The notes: generated by a model from the sequence alone, not told the origin. A stretch of DNA of 64,000 bases from Croceibacterium soli (GCF_009828065.1 NZ_WTYK01000002.1:186001-250000); one strand, 5' to 3'. Counted from the stretch's first letter, positions 34,570 to 44,391 are shown. Numbers and translations: made by a program.

Positions 34570-35199
34570 CTACCGATTGGTCAGCAACGGGTAGGGATTG
34601 ATCGCCGTCGCGGGCTCCCACCATTCGGCGTCGGGCGTGGTCCGCAGGATTGCGAAATGCAGGTGGGGCGCTTCGGGACTGGCGTTGCCGCTGAACCCCA
34701 CCGTGCCGAGCCGCTGCCCCTGGCTCACCTGCTGCCCTTCCTGAAGACCCAGCGCATAGGCGTCCAGGTGAGCATAGTAGTGGATCGTCCGCCGATCGGC
34801 CGAGCGGACGTAGATCGTGTTTCCGCCGGCCTCGGACTGGAACAGGCTGCCGATCGTCCCCGGCGCGGCGGCAATCACCGGCGTGCCCCGGGGCGCCATG
34901 ATGTCGAGCGCTTCGTGCAGCCGCTCCCCGTCCCCGCGATCATCGGCGAACGTATCGCTTAGCTGAGCGGCGGTCACGCCCTCTACCGGAATGATGAGCG
35001 ACGCGCTCTCGCCGGGGAGGACGGACCGCCCGGGCTCCGCCTGCCCTTCCCCCACCGCCGGAGCTCCCGCGGAACGTCGTTCGGCACGCATCCCGCCCGT
35101 TCCGAGATCGTCGATGTAAAAGCTGCCGACCAGGATCCACACCGCCGAAGTCAGCGTGACGGTGACGACGATCGTCAGAAGCCGGTCGGCCAGCTTCAT
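34570..35199 (-). CDS. M23 (LytM-type) metallopeptidase, membrane-anchored
   Basis: 209 residues: N-terminal anchor (LLTIVVTVTLTSAVWILVG, about 7-25), a linker, and an M23 domain with zinc ligands in LHEALDIMAPRGTPV (HxxxD, His about 93, Asp 97) and the HLHF motif near 187, plus the conserved GNTIYVRS and YAHLDAY segments. The ligand set looks complete, so it may be an active endopeptidase on peptidoglycan cross-links rather than a degenerate regulator. Five bases separate it from the L,D-transpeptidase gene, suggesting a cell-wall remodelling operon. Confidence 0.85.
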   Translation of the reverse strand: MKLADRLLTIVVTVTLTSAVWILVGSFYIDDLGTGGMRAERRSAGAPAVGEGQAEPGRSVLPGESASLIIPVEGVTAAQLSDTFADDRGDGERLHEALDIMAPRGTPVIAAAPGTIGSLFQSEAGGNTIYVRSADRRTIHYYAHLDAYALGLQEGQQVSQGQRLGTVGFSGNASPEAPHLHFAILRTTPDAEWWEPATAINPYPLLTNR

Positions 35200-35203
35200 C
35201 GCC

Positions 35204-36445
35204 TCATGCCTGGAAGATCACTTCGGTCGAACCGTCGACCATCTGTGCCAGGCGCGCCGCGTCCCAGTTGGTCAGACGCACGCAGCCGTGGCTCTGCGCC
35301 CGGCCGATCGTTTCCGGCGCGTTCGTGCCGTGGATGCCGTAGTTCTCCTTGGTGAGATCGATCCACACCACGCCGACCGGTCCGTTCGGTCCCGGCGGCA
35401 GCTGCTGCTTCTCCTCACTGTCCGGCACGTCCCAGAACAGTTCGGGATCGTAGGAGAACGGCGGGTTGTAGGCGATGCCGTTGATGCCCCACTCGCCGAG
35501 CGGGAGGGGGTCGTTGCTGGAGCCGGTCGTGACGGTGAACATGGCGACGAGCTTGTTGCCCTCGTCATAGGCCTTCAGCCAGCCATCGGATTTGTCGACG
35601 ACGATCCTGCTCACCTCCGGCTGGTCGGTACCGACCCCGAGGGAGGCGAGCGTCTGCTGCCAGCCTTTGTCCTGCACCGCCGACGGATCGATGCGGTCCG
35701 CGCCGACGTTCGGCACGCGGATCATCTGGCCCGCGGTGAACATGCCTTGCGCTGCACCGGCCGTGCCCGTGGGCGAAGGCGAAGCGGCGGCGCGAGCGGC
35801 CGCCTGGGCATTGCCTTCCGCCGTGTGCTGGCCGCCTTCCGCCAAAGCCGCGCCGCCGCCGGCTTGTCCCGACATCCCCGCAGGCTTGCCGCCGGGATTG
35901 AGCTGCCTCAGCACCTCGACAGTGGTGTGGAACCGTTCCGCCAGCCGCTCCTCCAGGCTTTCGTAGCCGAGCCGCTGCAGCTTCGCCTGGTCGGCGGGAT
36001 CGTCTGGCACCGGCTGGTACGGGCGGGTGCCCCAGTCCTCGGGGATGCGGACGACCCGCGTCGCCGGAATGTTGTTCCACCGCGCGAGCGCCGCCTTCGT
36101 CGCCTCGTCGAGCTTGCCGGTCACCTCCAGGCCGTTCGCTTCCTGGAAGCCTTTCAGCGCGTTCTCGGTCGAAAGGCCCATCTTGCCGTCGATAACCCCC
36201 GGGCCGAACCCGCGCCGTTCCAGCACGACTTGCGCCTGCATGATCGGCCGCGGTTCGGAATCGGGGATCGCCTCCCGCACCCGCTCGCCCGGCGCAGGAT
36301 CCTTCGACGCCATCGAATCCGCGCCGCCATCCTGGGCCGGCGTGGCGGCCGCCTCGGCGGTGGTTTCCTCGTCCTTGTCGTCGGTGCCGTCCAGGCCGCA
36401 GGCTGTGAGTCCGAGCAGGACGGTGGCGGCGATCAATGTGCGCAT
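35204..36445 (-). CDS. L,D-transpeptidase (YkuD) lipoprotein with peptidoglycan-binding domain
   Basis: 413 residues. Signal with lipobox LTAC, an acidic linker, a PGB_1 domain (RRGFGPGVIDGKMGLSTENA, about 83-135), a second partly conserved segment with a LysM-like AERFHTTVEVLRQLNPGGK, and a C-terminal YkuD domain (about 265-405). The catalytic His/Cys motif HGTNAPETIGRAQSHGCVRL carries the nucleophile Cys. It forms 3-3 cross-links or anchors lipoproteins on peptidoglycan. ATG at 36445 chosen for the lipoprotein signal. Organised with the M23 gene downstream. Confidence 0.9.
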   Translation of the reverse strand: MRTLIAATVLLGLTACGLDGTDDKDEETTAEAAATPAQDGGADSMASKDPAPGERVREAIPDSEPRPIMQAQVVLERRGFGPGVIDGKMGLSTENALKGFQEANGLEVTGKLDEATKAALARWNNIPATRVVRIPEDWGTRPYQPVPDDPADQAKLQRLGYESLEERLAERFHTTVEVLRQLNPGGKPAGMSGQAGGGAALAEGGQHTAEGNAQAAARAAASPSPTGTAGAAQGMFTAGQMIRVPNVGADRIDPSAVQDKGWQQTLASLGVGTDQPEVSRIVVDKSDGWLKAYDEGNKLVAMFTVTTGSSNDPLPLGEWGINGIAYNPPFSYDPELFWDVPDSEEKQQLPPGPNGPVGVVWIDLTKENYGIHGTNAPETIGRAQSHGCVRLTNWDAARLAQMVDGSTEVIFQA

Positions 36446-36536
36446 CGGCGATAGCTCTCCATGGCGAGGCGCAGGCCGCCCCTCTCTCGGAGAGCTCAAC
36501 GGGTCACGAACGGATTATATCCAGCCCCTCACCGCG

Positions 36537-37196
36537 TCAGCGCGCCGCCGCGGCTTGGATCACCTCGCCGAACGCCTTCACCGCGGCGGCTTCGTCCCCG
36601 TTCCACACCGCACCGCTGACCGCGATGAAATCCGCTCCCGCCTCGACCAGCGGGCCGCAGTTCTCCGGCGTGATGCCGCCGATGGCGACGCAGGGAAGTT
36701 CGAAGATCGACTGCCACCAGCTCAGCAGCTCCGGCTCCGGCCGGTGCTCGCTCGGCTTGGTCTCGCTCGGGAAGAAGCTGCCGAACGCGACGTAGTCGGC
36801 CCCCGCCTCGCCCGCTTCCATCGCCAGGTGGCCGCTGGCGTGGCAGGTCACGCCGATCTGCGCCTCGCGGCCGAGTTCCTCCCGCGCCTCCCTCACGTCG
36901 CCGTCGCCCTGGCCGAGATGCACGCCGTCCGCCCTCAAGCGCTTGGCTAGCGCGATATCGTCGTTGACGATGAAGGCCACGTCCTTCTCAGCGCAGATCG
37001 CCTGCAGCGGTTCGGCCAGACGGGCCGCCTCATGCTGCTCCACGCCTTTCACCCGGAACTGGAACGCCGCCACCGGCCCCGCCGCCAGCGCCCGCTCGAG
37101 CCGCGCGGGGAAATCGCCCCCGACCTCGAGCGGCGAGATCAGGTAGAGCTGGCACGAAGGCACGCGCCCCGCATTTTTACCGGTATGACTGCTCAC
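36537..37196 (-). CDS. thiE: Thiamine phosphate synthase
   Basis: Joins HMP-PP and thiazole phosphate in thiamine synthesis. 219 residues, TIM barrel; motifs QLYLISPL, VNDDIALAKRLRADGVHLGQ, GADYVAFGSFFPSETK and IGGITPEN with the phosphate loop AVSGAVW. GTG at 37196 (GAGG 8 bases upstream) gives about the usual N-terminal length but overlaps the divergent DUF72 start by 12 bases; GTG at 37163 is the alternative. No other thi genes and no recognisable TPP riboswitch are nearby. Confidence 0.88.
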   Translation of the reverse strand: MSSHTGKNAGRVPSCQLYLISPLEVGGDFPARLERALAAGPVAAFQFRVKGVEQHEAARLAEPLQAICAEKDVAFIVNDDIALAKRLRADGVHLGQGDGDVREAREELGREAQIGVTCHASGHLAMEAGEAGADYVAFGSFFPSETKPSEHRPEPELLSWWQSIFELPCVAIGGITPENCGPLVEAGADFIAVSGAVWNGDEAAAVKAFGEVIQAAAAR

Positions 37197-37943
37197 GCTA
37201 CTGTCCTCAACGCGCCGGTCCGCATTGGCTGCTCCGGCTGGATATACAAGCACTGGCGTGGGCTGTTCTATCCAGACACGCTGCCCGTCAAGCGCTGGTT
37301 CGATTACTATGCCGACGCGTTCGACACGGTGGAGATCAACAACAGCTTCTACCGCCTGCCCAAGCCGGAGACTTTCGAGAACTGGCGCAAGCAGGCGCCG
37401 CCGGGATTCTGCTACGCGGTCAAGGCCAACCGCTTCCTCACCCAGGCGAAGAAGCTGAAGGATTGCGAGGAGCCGCTCACGCGGATGATGGCTTCCTTCG
37501 AGGCACTGAAGCCGGCGCTCGGGCCGATCCTCTACCAGCTTCCGCCGCGCTTCAGGATCAACCTCGAACGGCTGGAGAGCTTCCTCCAGCTCGTCCCCAA
37601 AGACGTGACCAACGTCCTCGAATTCCGTGAGCCAAGCTGGTACACCGACGAGACTTTCGCCCTGCTCGAACGCTACGGCGCCAGCTTCTGCGCCCACGAC
37701 ATGCCCGGATCGAAAAGCCCGGACATCGCCGTCGGCCCGGTCGCCTACTTGCGGTTCCACGGCGGCGAAGGGAAATACTGGGGCCGCTACTCCGACGAGC
37801 GCCTGCAGAACTGGGCCGAGTGGATCGCCGCCGAAGCGCGCGGCGGCCGGGCGGTGTGGGCCTACTTCAACAACGACATCGACGCCCACGCCATCCACGA
37901 TGCGCAGACCCTGCGGGCTATGGTCCGTCAGGCCGTTCGATGA
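37185..37943 (+). CDS. DUF72 family protein
   Basis: 252 residues, TIM-barrel fold related to UPF0759/YecE. Hallmarks are IGCSGWIYKHWRGLFYP at the N-terminus, TVEINNSFYRLP, the PPGFCYAVKANRFLTQ strand and the C-terminal VWAYFNNDIDAHAI. Biochemical function unknown. ATG at 37185 chosen because the frame upstream runs back into thiE. The 5' ends of this gene and thiE overlap if both chosen starts are right. Confidence 0.85.
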   Translation: MTAHATVLNAPVRIGCSGWIYKHWRGLFYPDTLPVKRWFDYYADAFDTVEINNSFYRLPKPETFENWRKQAPPGFCYAVKANRFLTQAKKLKDCEEPLTRMMASFEALKPALGPILYQLPPRFRINLERLESFLQLVPKDVTNVLEFREPSWYTDETFALLERYGASFCAHDMPGSKSPDIAVGPVAYLRFHGGEGKYWGRYSDERLQNWAEWIAAEARGGRAVWAYFNNDIDAHAIHDAQTLRAMVRQAVR

Positions 37944-37986
37944 TCGCACGCTGGTGCGCGAGCGGCGCGGGCGCTAGGACCGGGGC

Positions 37987-38382
37987 ATGAAAAAGCTGGC
38001 TGCGCTTGGCGCCCTTGCCCTCCTTTCCGGCTGCATCCACTACCGCAACGCTCCGGCGGTGGACAATGGCGCGGCCGCTCCGCAGGGCACGCCGGTCGGC
38101 CTCGGGCAGCCGGTGCAGGTCGGGACGCTCATCGTCACTCCGATCTCGGTGATCGAGGACAGCCGCTGCCCCGAGAACGCCCGCTGCGTCTGGGCCGGCC
38201 GCCTCGTCGTCGCCACCCGCATCGACGGCCCCGGCTGGCGGGAAACTCCCGAACTGGCGCTCGGCGAAAGCTACACCACCCCCGCCGCGACCGTGACGCT
38301 CGTCTCCGGCCTCCCGGAAAAGCGCACCGACATCGTCACCGCACCCGCGGAATACCGCTTCGTCTACGACGGCAGGAACTAG
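37987..38382 (+). CDS. Small lipoprotein, unknown function
   Basis: 131 residues. Lipoprotein signal with lipobox LSGC (Cys about 16), then a compact domain with a Cys pair in EDSRCPENARCVWAG. The latter pattern (RCP..A.CVWAG) recurs in small calcium- or copper-stress secreted proteins as I recall, but I cannot name a family. It follows DUF72 by 43 bases on the same strand. A repeat element begins 9 bases after its stop. Confidence 0.75.
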   Translation: MKKLAALGALALLSGCIHYRNAPAVDNGAAAPQGTPVGLGQPVQVGTLIVTPISVIEDSRCPENARCVWAGRLVVATRIDGPGWRETPELALGESYTTPAATVTLVSGLPEKRTDIVTAPAEYRFVYDGRN

Positions 38383-38390
38383 CGCTCTCT

Positions 38391-38563
38391 AAATCCTCCC
38401 CGGGCCGGGGAGGGGGACCGCGCGAAGCGCGGTGGAGGGGGCCCGCCGCCAGCGTTGCACCAGGAGGCGGGCCCCCTCCGTCACCGGCCGGAGCTTGTCC
38501 TGAGCGACGCCGCAGGCGGCGTCGAAGGGGCCGGCGCCACCTCCCCGTACCGGGGAGGATTTT
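38391..38563. repeat. Repeat family C, copy 2
   Basis: 173-base dyad element with outer arms AAATCCTCCCCGGGCCGGGG and CCCCGTACCGGGGAGGATTT and inner GGAGGGGGCCCG / CGGGCCCCCTCC. Longer than copy 1 by an internal CGACGCCGCAGGCGGCGTCG palindrome. It begins 9 bases after the lipoprotein stop. Confidence 0.85.
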
Positions 38564-38591
38564 ATTCTCGCGCAAAGTGAATCAATTGAAG

Positions 38592-38672
38592 CTCACACGA
38601 AGGCACGAAGCCACGAAGATGAGGGCGGCTCCGCGGCAGGGTCTTCTTCGCGCCTTTGCGCGTTTGCGTGAA
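38592..38672. repeat. Repeat family B (CACACGAAGGCACGAAG), intergenic
   Basis: Left arm CTCACACGAAGGCACGAAGC and right arm CTTCGCGCCTTTGCGCG then TTTGCGTGA form a dyad with a short GGCTCCGCGG centre. With family C copy 2 it accounts for nearly all of the 307 bases between the lipoprotein and fba genes. Same family as the outer part of 56885-57027. Confidence 0.75.
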
Positions 38673-38689
38673 AAAAATCCCGGGAACGA

Positions 38690-39577
38690 TCAGGCCAGGC
38701 TCGCCTCACAGATCTGGTCGATAGCCGCCCCAAGCGTCCGATCGAATTCCTCGTCGCTCTGGTCGGCGCGCAGGTCCTGCAGCAGGCCGCGGCTGAAGCT
38801 GGCGATCATGCCCTTGTTCTTCGCCAGTTCCTCGCAGGCCTCTTCGGTGCTGTAGCCGCCGGACAGGGCGACCACGCGCAGGACTTTGGGATGCTGGACC
38901 AGCTCGCGGTAGAGATCGGCCTTTACCGGGATCGACAGCTTGAGCATGACCTGCTGCCCTTCCTCCAGTGAATTGAGCTGCTTGAGGATCTCGGCCTTGA
39001 GGATCTCCTCGCCCTGTTCCCGGTCCTCGGCCTTGATCGTATATTCGGGCTCAAGGATCGGCATCAGGCCATGGCCGAGGATCTGCTTGCCGATCTGGAA
39101 CTGCTGGGCGACGATCGCCCCGATGCCGGTCGGCGAGGCCTGGTTGATGACCGAGCGCATCTTGGTGCCGAACACTCCGAGCCCTTTGGCTCGCTCGCAA
39201 AGACCATCAAGGCCCGCGATCGGCTTCATCAGCTGAACGCCGTCGGTTTCGTCCTCCAGCCCTTTGTCCACCTTGAGGAACGGGACCACCCCGCGATCGA
39301 TCAGCGCCTGGGGGACAGGCTTCCCCTCCACCATTCCGTCCATCGTCTTCTCGAACAGGATCGCGCCGATGACCTTGCCGCTGGCGAAGCTGGGGCTGGT
39401 GATGATCCGGCAGCGCATCTCGTGGATCTTGGCGAACATCTCGTCCTCGCCGTTCCACTCGCTGTCGTCCACGCCATAGCCGCGCAGGGCCTTGGGGGTC
39501 GATCCGCCCGACTGGTCCAGCGCAGCGATGAAGCCCGTGCCCTGGGCCATCTTGGCGGTCATGTCCTGCTGGTTCAT
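38690..39577 (-). CDS. Class I fructose-bisphosphate aldolase
   Basis: Cleaves fructose 1,6-bisphosphate, or forms it in gluconeogenesis. 295 residues. Opening QGTGFIAALDQSGGSTPKAL and the body RCRIITSPSFASGKVIGAIL match bacterial class I (Schiff-base) aldolases; KVDKG and MLKLSIPVKADLY hold candidate active-site lysines. No metal motif of class II enzymes. GGGAG precedes the ATG at 39577. Last gene of the tkt-gap-pgk-fba group, 25 bases after pgk. Confidence 0.9.
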   Translation of the reverse strand: MNQQDMTAKMAQGTGFIAALDQSGGSTPKALRGYGVDDSEWNGEDEMFAKIHEMRCRIITSPSFASGKVIGAILFEKTMDGMVEGKPVPQALIDRGVVPFLKVDKGLEDETDGVQLMKPIAGLDGLCERAKGLGVFGTKMRSVINQASPTGIGAIVAQQFQIGKQILGHGLMPILEPEYTIKAEDREQGEEILKAEILKQLNSLEEGQQVMLKLSIPVKADLYRELVQHPKVLRVVALSGGYSTEEACEELAKNKGMIASFSRGLLQDLRADQSDEEFDRTLGAAIDQICEASLA

Positions 39578-39602
39578 TCGAACTCCCTCATTGGCTGCGG
39601 TG

Positions 39603-40808
39603 TTACTTCTGAAGCGCGGCAACCCCCGGAAGTTCCTTGCCTTCCATCCATTCCAGGAAAGCCCCGCCGGCGGTCGAGACGTAAGTGAAATCCTCGGCCA
39701 CGCCCGCCTGGTTGAGCGCCGCCACAGTGTCGCCGCCACCGGCGACCGATGTCAACGAGCCTTCTTTGGTCAGGGCGGCCGCAGTCCGGGCCAGCGCCAC
39801 CGTCGCTTCTTCGAACGGCGGCGTCTCGAACGCGCCGAGCGGCCCGTTCCAGACGAGCGTGCGGCAGGTCTTGAGCACGTCGGCCAGAGCCTCGGTCGCC
39901 TGCGGGCCGACGTCGAGGACCATCTCGTCCGCGGCGACTTCGTGCACGTTGCAAGTGCGCAGCGAAGCGGGATTGGCGGCGAATTCCTTCGCCACGACTA
40001 CGTCGTACGGCAAGTGGACGGTGCAGCCCACCTTGTCCGCCGCGTCGAGGATCTCCTCGACGGTGCCCGTCAGGTCGTGCTCGCACAGGCTCTTGCCGAC
40101 ATCCACGCCGCGCGCGGCCAGGAACGTGTTGGCCATGCCGCCGCCGATGATCAGGTGCTGGACTTTACCGACGAGGTTTTCGAGCACCGCCAGCTTGGTC
40201 GAAACTTTGGCTCCACCAACGACCGCAGCGACCGGCGTCTCGGGGTTCCCCAGCGCCGCGTCGAGCGCCTTCAGCTCCTTCTCCATCGCGCGCCCGGCAT
40301 AGGCCGGCAGCAGGCGCGCCAGTGCCTCGGTGCTGGCATGGGCGCGGTGAGCGGCGGAGAAGGCGTCGTTGACGTAGAGATCGCCGTTGGCCGCGATCGC
40401 CTGGGCGAACTCCGCATCGTTCTGCTCCTCGCCCGGCCAGAAACGGGTGTTCTCCAGCAGGCCGATGTCCCCGGGGCGGAAGATGCCGAGCGTCTGCTCG
40501 ACCACCGGACCCGCGACTTCGGAGATGTACATCACCCGGCGGCCGAGCACGCGCTCCAGATCGCCCTGGATGATGCTCAGCGACATGGTCGAATGCCGTT
40601 CCCCCTTGGGGCGACCGAAGTGCGCCAGAAGCAGCACTTTGCCGCCGGCGTCGGCCAGTTCCAGGATCGTGGGCGCGACAGCCTGGGCGCGGGTCAGGTC
40701 GGTCGCCCGCCCGTCCTGCAACGGCAGGTTGAGGTCGACGCGGACGAGCGCGACTTTGCCGTGGACGTCGCCGAGATCGTCGAGAGTGCGGAAAGCGGTC
40801 TTCTGCAT
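39603..40808 (-). CDS. pgk: Phosphoglycerate kinase
   Basis: Glycolytic kinase transferring phosphate between 1,3-BPG and ATP. 401 residues, two Rossmann-like lobes: N-lobe [15 protein letters not shown] with [12 protein letters not shown]-lobe with [21 protein letters not shown] and the C-terminal [22 protein letters not shown] at 40808 fits family length. Downstream of gap in the same direction, but a repeat-bearing gap of 192 bases separates them. Confidence 0.95.
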   Translation of the reverse strand: MQKTAFRTLDDLGDVHGKVALVRVDLNLPLQDGRATDLTRAQAVAPTILELADAGGKVLLLAHFGRPKGERHSTMSLSIIQGDLERVLGRRVMYISEVAGPVVEQTLGIFRPGDIGLLENTRFWPGEEQNDAEFAQAIAANGDLYVNDAFSAAHRAHASTEALARLLPAYAGRAMEKELKALDAALGNPETPVAAVVGGAKVSTKLAVLENLVGKVQHLIIGGGMANTFLAARGVDVGKSLCEHDLTGTVEEILDAADKVGCTVHLPYDVVVAKEFAANPASLRTCNVHEVAADEMVLDVGPQATEALADVLKTCRTLVWNGPLGAFETPPFEEATVALARTAAALTKEGSLTSVAGGGDTVAALNQAGVAEDFTYVSTAGGAFLEWMEGKELPGVAALQK

Positions 40809-40846
40809 GGCGTTATTCGGGCTTCCGTTTGTCCGTGGTGCGTTGT

Positions 40847-40966
40847 TCGACAGGCTCAACCGCACCTCACTCGTCATCCCCCACCCTGGTCGTCATCCCC
40901 GCGAACGCGGGGATCCCGCTGGCGGCGCTCGCAGCTAGCGGGGTTCCCGCTTTCGCGGGAATGACG
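40847..40966. repeat. Repeat family A remnant plus family D element between gap and pgk
   Basis: A partial family A unit (TTCGACAGGCTCAACC, from 40849) is followed by a 76-base family D element (40891-40966) with arms CGTCATCCCCGCGAACGCGG and TTCCCGCTTTCGCGGGAATG. These occupy the 192-base gap inside the gap-pgk-fba transcription unit. Confidence 0.75.
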
Positions 40967-41000
40967 GAAGGGGGTTAATCAATGCAATCCAAATCACCCG

Positions 41001-42008
41001 TCAGAGGAACTTCGCCATCAGGCCGGCGGTGTCGATCATCCGGTTGGAGAAGCCCCACTCGTTGTCGTACCAGCTGACCACGCGGGCAAGCTTGCCTTCG
41101 AGCACCGCGGTTTCGAGGCTGTCGACAGTCGAGCTGGCCGGCTGGTGGTTGAAGTCGCTGCTGACGAGCGGCTGATCGGTGAAGTCGAGCACGCCCTTCA
41201 TCGCGCCGTTCGCGGCAGCCTTGAGCGCTTCGTTGAGCTCTTCCTTGGTCGTGTCGCGCGAAGGCGTGAACACGAGGTCGATCAGCGACACGTTCGGCGT
41301 CGGCACGCGGACCGAGGAGCCGTCCAGCTTGCCCTTCAGCTCCGGCAGCACCAGGCCGACCGCGCGGGCGGCGCCGGTCGTGGTCGGGATCATGTTCTGC
41401 GCCCCGCCGCGGGCCCGGCGCATGTCGCTGTGCATCTGGTCGAGCATGCGCTGGTCGTTGGTGTAGCTGTGGATCGTCGTCATGAAGCCGCGCTCGATGC
41501 CGACCGCGTCGTTGAGCACTTTGGCCACCGGCGCGAGGCAGTTGGTGGTGCAGCTCGCGTTGGAGACGATGTCGTCCTCGGCGGTCAGGGTGTCCTGGTT
41601 GACGCCGAACACGATGGTCTTGGAAACGCCCGTCGCCGGCGCCGAAATCAGCACCCGCTTGGCGCCGGCTGCGATGTGCGGGCGGCTCGCTTCGTCGGAC
41701 TGGAAGAAGCCGGTGCACTCGAGCACGATGTCGACGCCCATCTCGCCGTGCGGCAGCTTGCCCGGCTCGCGCTCCTTGGTGACGGCGATGCGCTTGCCGT
41801 TCACGGTGATGCTGTCCTCACCGGCGGTCACCTGGCCGGGGAAGCGGCCGTGGGTGCTGTCGTACTGGAACAGCAGCGCGTTGGCCTTGGCGTCCGCGAG
41901 GTCGTTGATCGCGACGAGCTCCAGATCGTGGTCGTCCCGCTCCAGGATCGCCCGGGCTACGAGCCGGCCGATGCGTCCGAAACCGTTGATCGAAACCTTC
42001 GTCGCCAT
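41001..42008 (-). CDS. gap: Type I glyceraldehyde-3-phosphate dehydrogenase
   Basis: 335 residues. N-terminal NAD fold [13 protein letters not shown]; catalytic Cys153 in [12 protein letters not shown] and base His in [11 protein letters not shown]. Asp near residue 36 (AINDLAD) favours NAD over NADP, as in glycolytic GAPDH; C-terminal [14 protein letters not shown] is standard. 17 bases downstream of tkt. Confidence 0.96.
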   Translation of the reverse strand: MATKVSINGFGRIGRLVARAILERDDHDLELVAINDLADAKANALLFQYDSTHGRFPGQVTAGEDSITVNGKRIAVTKEREPGKLPHGEMGVDIVLECTGFFQSDEASRPHIAAGAKRVLISAPATGVSKTIVFGVNQDTLTAEDDIVSNASCTTNCLAPVAKVLNDAVGIERGFMTTIHSYTNDQRMLDQMHSDMRRARGGAQNMIPTTTGAARAVGLVLPELKGKLDGSSVRVPTPNVSLIDLVFTPSRDTTKEELNEALKAAANGAMKGVLDFTDQPLVSSDFNHQPASSTVDSLETAVLEGKLARVVSWYDNEWGFSNRMIDTAGLMAKFL

Positions 42009-42025
42009 CTAATGAACTCCTGCTA

Positions 42026-43999
42026 TTAGCCTATTTTCTCAAGGATTTTCGGAACGATCGCATCGACGCTGAAGCCGAAGTGCGGGAACAGGTCCTCGGC
42101 CGGGGCCGATGCCCCGAAGCGGTCGAGACCGATCCGCACGCCCTCCAGCCCCGTGTAGCGTTCCCACCCGAAAGTCGTTCCCGCCTCGATCGAGACGCGC
42201 AACGCGCCTGCCGGAAGGATGTCCGCGCGATAGCTTTCCGGCTGTTCGTCGAACAGTTCGGTGCACGGCATGGAGACGACGTCCGCGCCGATCCCCTTGC
42301 CTTCGAGCGCTTCGGCCACATCGCAGGCCAGCTCGACTTCCGATCCGGTCGCGATCAGCACGACCTTGCGATCGGCCTTGGCCGCGCGCAGGCGATAGCC
42401 GCCCTTCGCGCAAAGGTTCTCCGAAGCATCGTCGCGCACCGCCGGCAGGTTCTGCCGGGTCAGCGCAAGCAAAGAGGGCCGGTCGGCCTGCTGCAGCGCC
42501 AGTTCCCAGCATTCGGCGGTTTCGAGCGCGTCGGCCGGGCGCATGACCAGCAGGTTCGGGATCGCGCGCAGCGACTGCAGATGCTCGATCGGCTGGTGGG
42601 TAGGACCGTCTTCGCCGAGGCCGATGGAGTCATGGGTCATGACATAGACCACACGGATTTCCTGCAGCGCCGAGAGGCGGATCGCCGGGCGGCAGTAGTC
42701 GGCGAAGACCAGGAAGGTGCCGCCGTAAGGGATCACGCCGCCGTGCAGCGCCATCCCGTTCATCGCCGCGCCCATGCCGAACTCGCGGATACCGTAGTAG
42801 ACGTAGCGCCCGCCATAGCTTTCCGCCGTCAGGGGCGTCGTGCTCGGGGTCTTGGTGTTGTTCGATCCGGTGAGGTCTGCGGAGCCGCCGATCAGCGCCG
42901 GAATGTTCTGCGTCAGCACGCCCAGCGCCGCTTCGCTCGACTTGCGGGTGGCCATCTTCGGGCCTTCGGCGGCGAGCTGCGCCTTGTAATCGGTCCAGTC
43001 CTGCGAGGTCGGCAGCGTGCCGGCCATGCGCGCGGTGAACTCATCGGCCCGAGCATTGCCCTTGAGCCGCCCTTCCCACTCGCTGCGCAGCGCCTTGCCG
43101 CGCTCCCCAGTGGCGCGCCAGTCGGACAGGATCTCGCCGGGAATCTCGAACGGAGCAGACGTCCAGCCCAGCGTCTCGCGCGCGGCGGCGACTTCAGCCT
43201 CGCCCAGGGCGGCGCCGTGCGTCGCGCTGGTGCCCTGCTTGTTCGGCGCGCCTTTGCCGATCACCGTTTTGCAGGCGACCAGCGACGGGCGCGGATCGGC
43301 CAGCGCTTCGTCGATCGCCCGCGACACATCGGCGGCATCATGGCCGTTGCAGCTGACGACGTGCCAGCCGGTGGCGGTGTAGCGGGCGCGGATGTCCTCG
43401 CTGGTCGAAAGGTCGGTGCTGCCGTCGATAGTGATGTTGTTGTCGTCCCACAGCACGATCATACGGCCGAGCTTGAGGTGCCCGGCCAGGCCGATCGCCT
43501 CGTGGTTGACGCCTTCCATCAGGCAGCCGTCGCCGGCGATCACCCAGGTGCGGTGATCGACCAGATCGTCGCCGAATTCCGCGTTGAGGTGCCGTTCGGC
43601 GATAGCCATGCCGACCGCCATCGCCAGGCCCTGGCCGAGCGGACCGGTAGTCGCCTCGACGCCTTCGAGCAGGAAGTTCTCCGGGTGGCCGGCGCAAGGG
43701 CTGCCGAGCTGGCGGAAGTTGGCGATCTCCTCCATCGTCGGATGCGCGTAGCCCGACAGGTGGAGCAGCGAGTAGATCAGCATCGAACCGTGGCCGGCGC
43801 TGAGCACGAAGCGGTCGCGGTCGGCCCAGTCGGTCGCCGTGGGGTCGAACTTCAGGTACTTGGACCACAGCACGGTGGCGACGTCGGCCATGCCCATCGG
43901 CATGCCGGGGTGCCCGCTGTTCGCCGCCTGCACCGCATCCATCGAAAGGGCGCGGATGGCATTGGCCATAGGCGCGAGACGGGCGGGATCGAGGCTCAT
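42026..43999 (-). CDS. tkt: Transketolase
   Basis: ThDP enzyme of the pentose phosphate pathway. 657 residues: ThDP pyrophosphate domain with [16 protein letters not shown] and [10 protein letters not shown]; pyrimidine domain with [18 protein letters not shown]-terminal domain ending [11 protein letters not shown]. The substrate His of [12 protein letters not shown] is present. ATG at 43999 gives standard length. Heads the tkt-gap-pgk-fba operon feeding C3/C5 interconversion. Confidence 0.96.
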   Translation of the reverse strand: MSLDPARLAPMANAIRALSMDAVQAANSGHPGMPMGMADVATVLWSKYLKFDPTATDWADRDRFVLSAGHGSMLIYSLLHLSGYAHPTMEEIANFRQLGSPCAGHPENFLLEGVEATTGPLGQGLAMAVGMAIAERHLNAEFGDDLVDHRTWVIAGDGCLMEGVNHEAIGLAGHLKLGRMIVLWDDNNITIDGSTDLSTSEDIRARYTATGWHVVSCNGHDAADVSRAIDEALADPRPSLVACKTVIGKGAPNKQGTSATHGAALGEAEVAAARETLGWTSAPFEIPGEILSDWRATGERGKALRSEWEGRLKGNARADEFTARMAGTLPTSQDWTDYKAQLAAEGPKMATRKSSEAALGVLTQNIPALIGGSADLTGSNNTKTPSTTPLTAESYGGRYVYYGIREFGMGAAMNGMALHGGVIPYGGTFLVFADYCRPAIRLSALQEIRVVYVMTHDSIGLGEDGPTHQPIEHLQSLRAIPNLLVMRPADALETAECWELALQQADRPSLLALTRQNLPAVRDDASENLCAKGGYRLRAAKADRKVVLIATGSEVELACDVAEALEGKGIGADVVSMPCTELFDEQPESYRADILPAGALRVSIEAGTTFGWERYTGLEGVRIGLDRFGASAPAEDLFPHFGFSVDAIVPKILEKIG

Positions 44000-44065
44000 T
44001 CGGACAGCTCCTGCTGGGCGCCGGTTGTGGAGATAAACGGCTTTGATTCGGCGCGCCGCCTCTCT

Positions 44066-44080
44066 CGCGGACGGTCCGCG
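44066..44080. promoter_or_regulatory. Palindrome CGCGGAC-G-GTCCGCG upstream of tkt
   Basis: Perfect 7-base inverted repeat with a single central base in the 191-base divergent region between tkt and the small coiled-coil gene. Could be an operator. High GC makes chance palindromes more likely here. No clear promoter could be assigned beside it. Confidence 0.3.
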
Positions 44081-44190
44081 CGCCGTCAAGCGCAGCCCCC
44101 GGACGGCGGTTTGTCGCCAGCGGAGACCTTTTCACAGCTTTCTGCGCCAAGGCTTTGCCGCGGCGCACGCATTTGCGTAAGCTGCCTGTC

Positions 44191-44391
44191 ATGGAGGGGG
44201 ATCGCATCACGCGGGCGCTGTCCCGCATAGAGGCCGCGGCAGCCCGGATCGAGAGCGCAGCCGCGCAACCCGTTCGCGCGCCCACGCCCAGCCCCGATGC
44301 CGATCTCCAGCGCAAGCACGCGGCCCTGGTCAGCGAAGCCGGCGCCGCGCTGCAGGACCTCGACCGGCTGATCGGAAGCCTGGAGCGATGA
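44191..44391 (+). CDS. Small coiled-coil protein encoded upstream of zapA
   Basis: 66 residues, almost entirely helical: heptad-like RITRALSRIEAAAARIESAA, a short Pro-rich turn (APTPSPD), then KHAALVSEAGAALQDLDRLI. Its stop overlaps the zapA start as ATGA, so the two are translationally coupled. Such a small protein before zapA is frequent in alphaproteobacteria as I recall; a role beside ZapA in division is inferred from context only. Confidence 0.7.
   Translation: MEGDRITRALSRIEAAAARIESAAAQPVRAPTPSPDADLQRKHAALVSEAGAALQDLDRLIGSLER

Noticed and set aside
37143-37260. TPP riboswitch before thiE
   Set aside because: The interval is filled by thiE and DUF72 5' ends and has no thi-box sequence.
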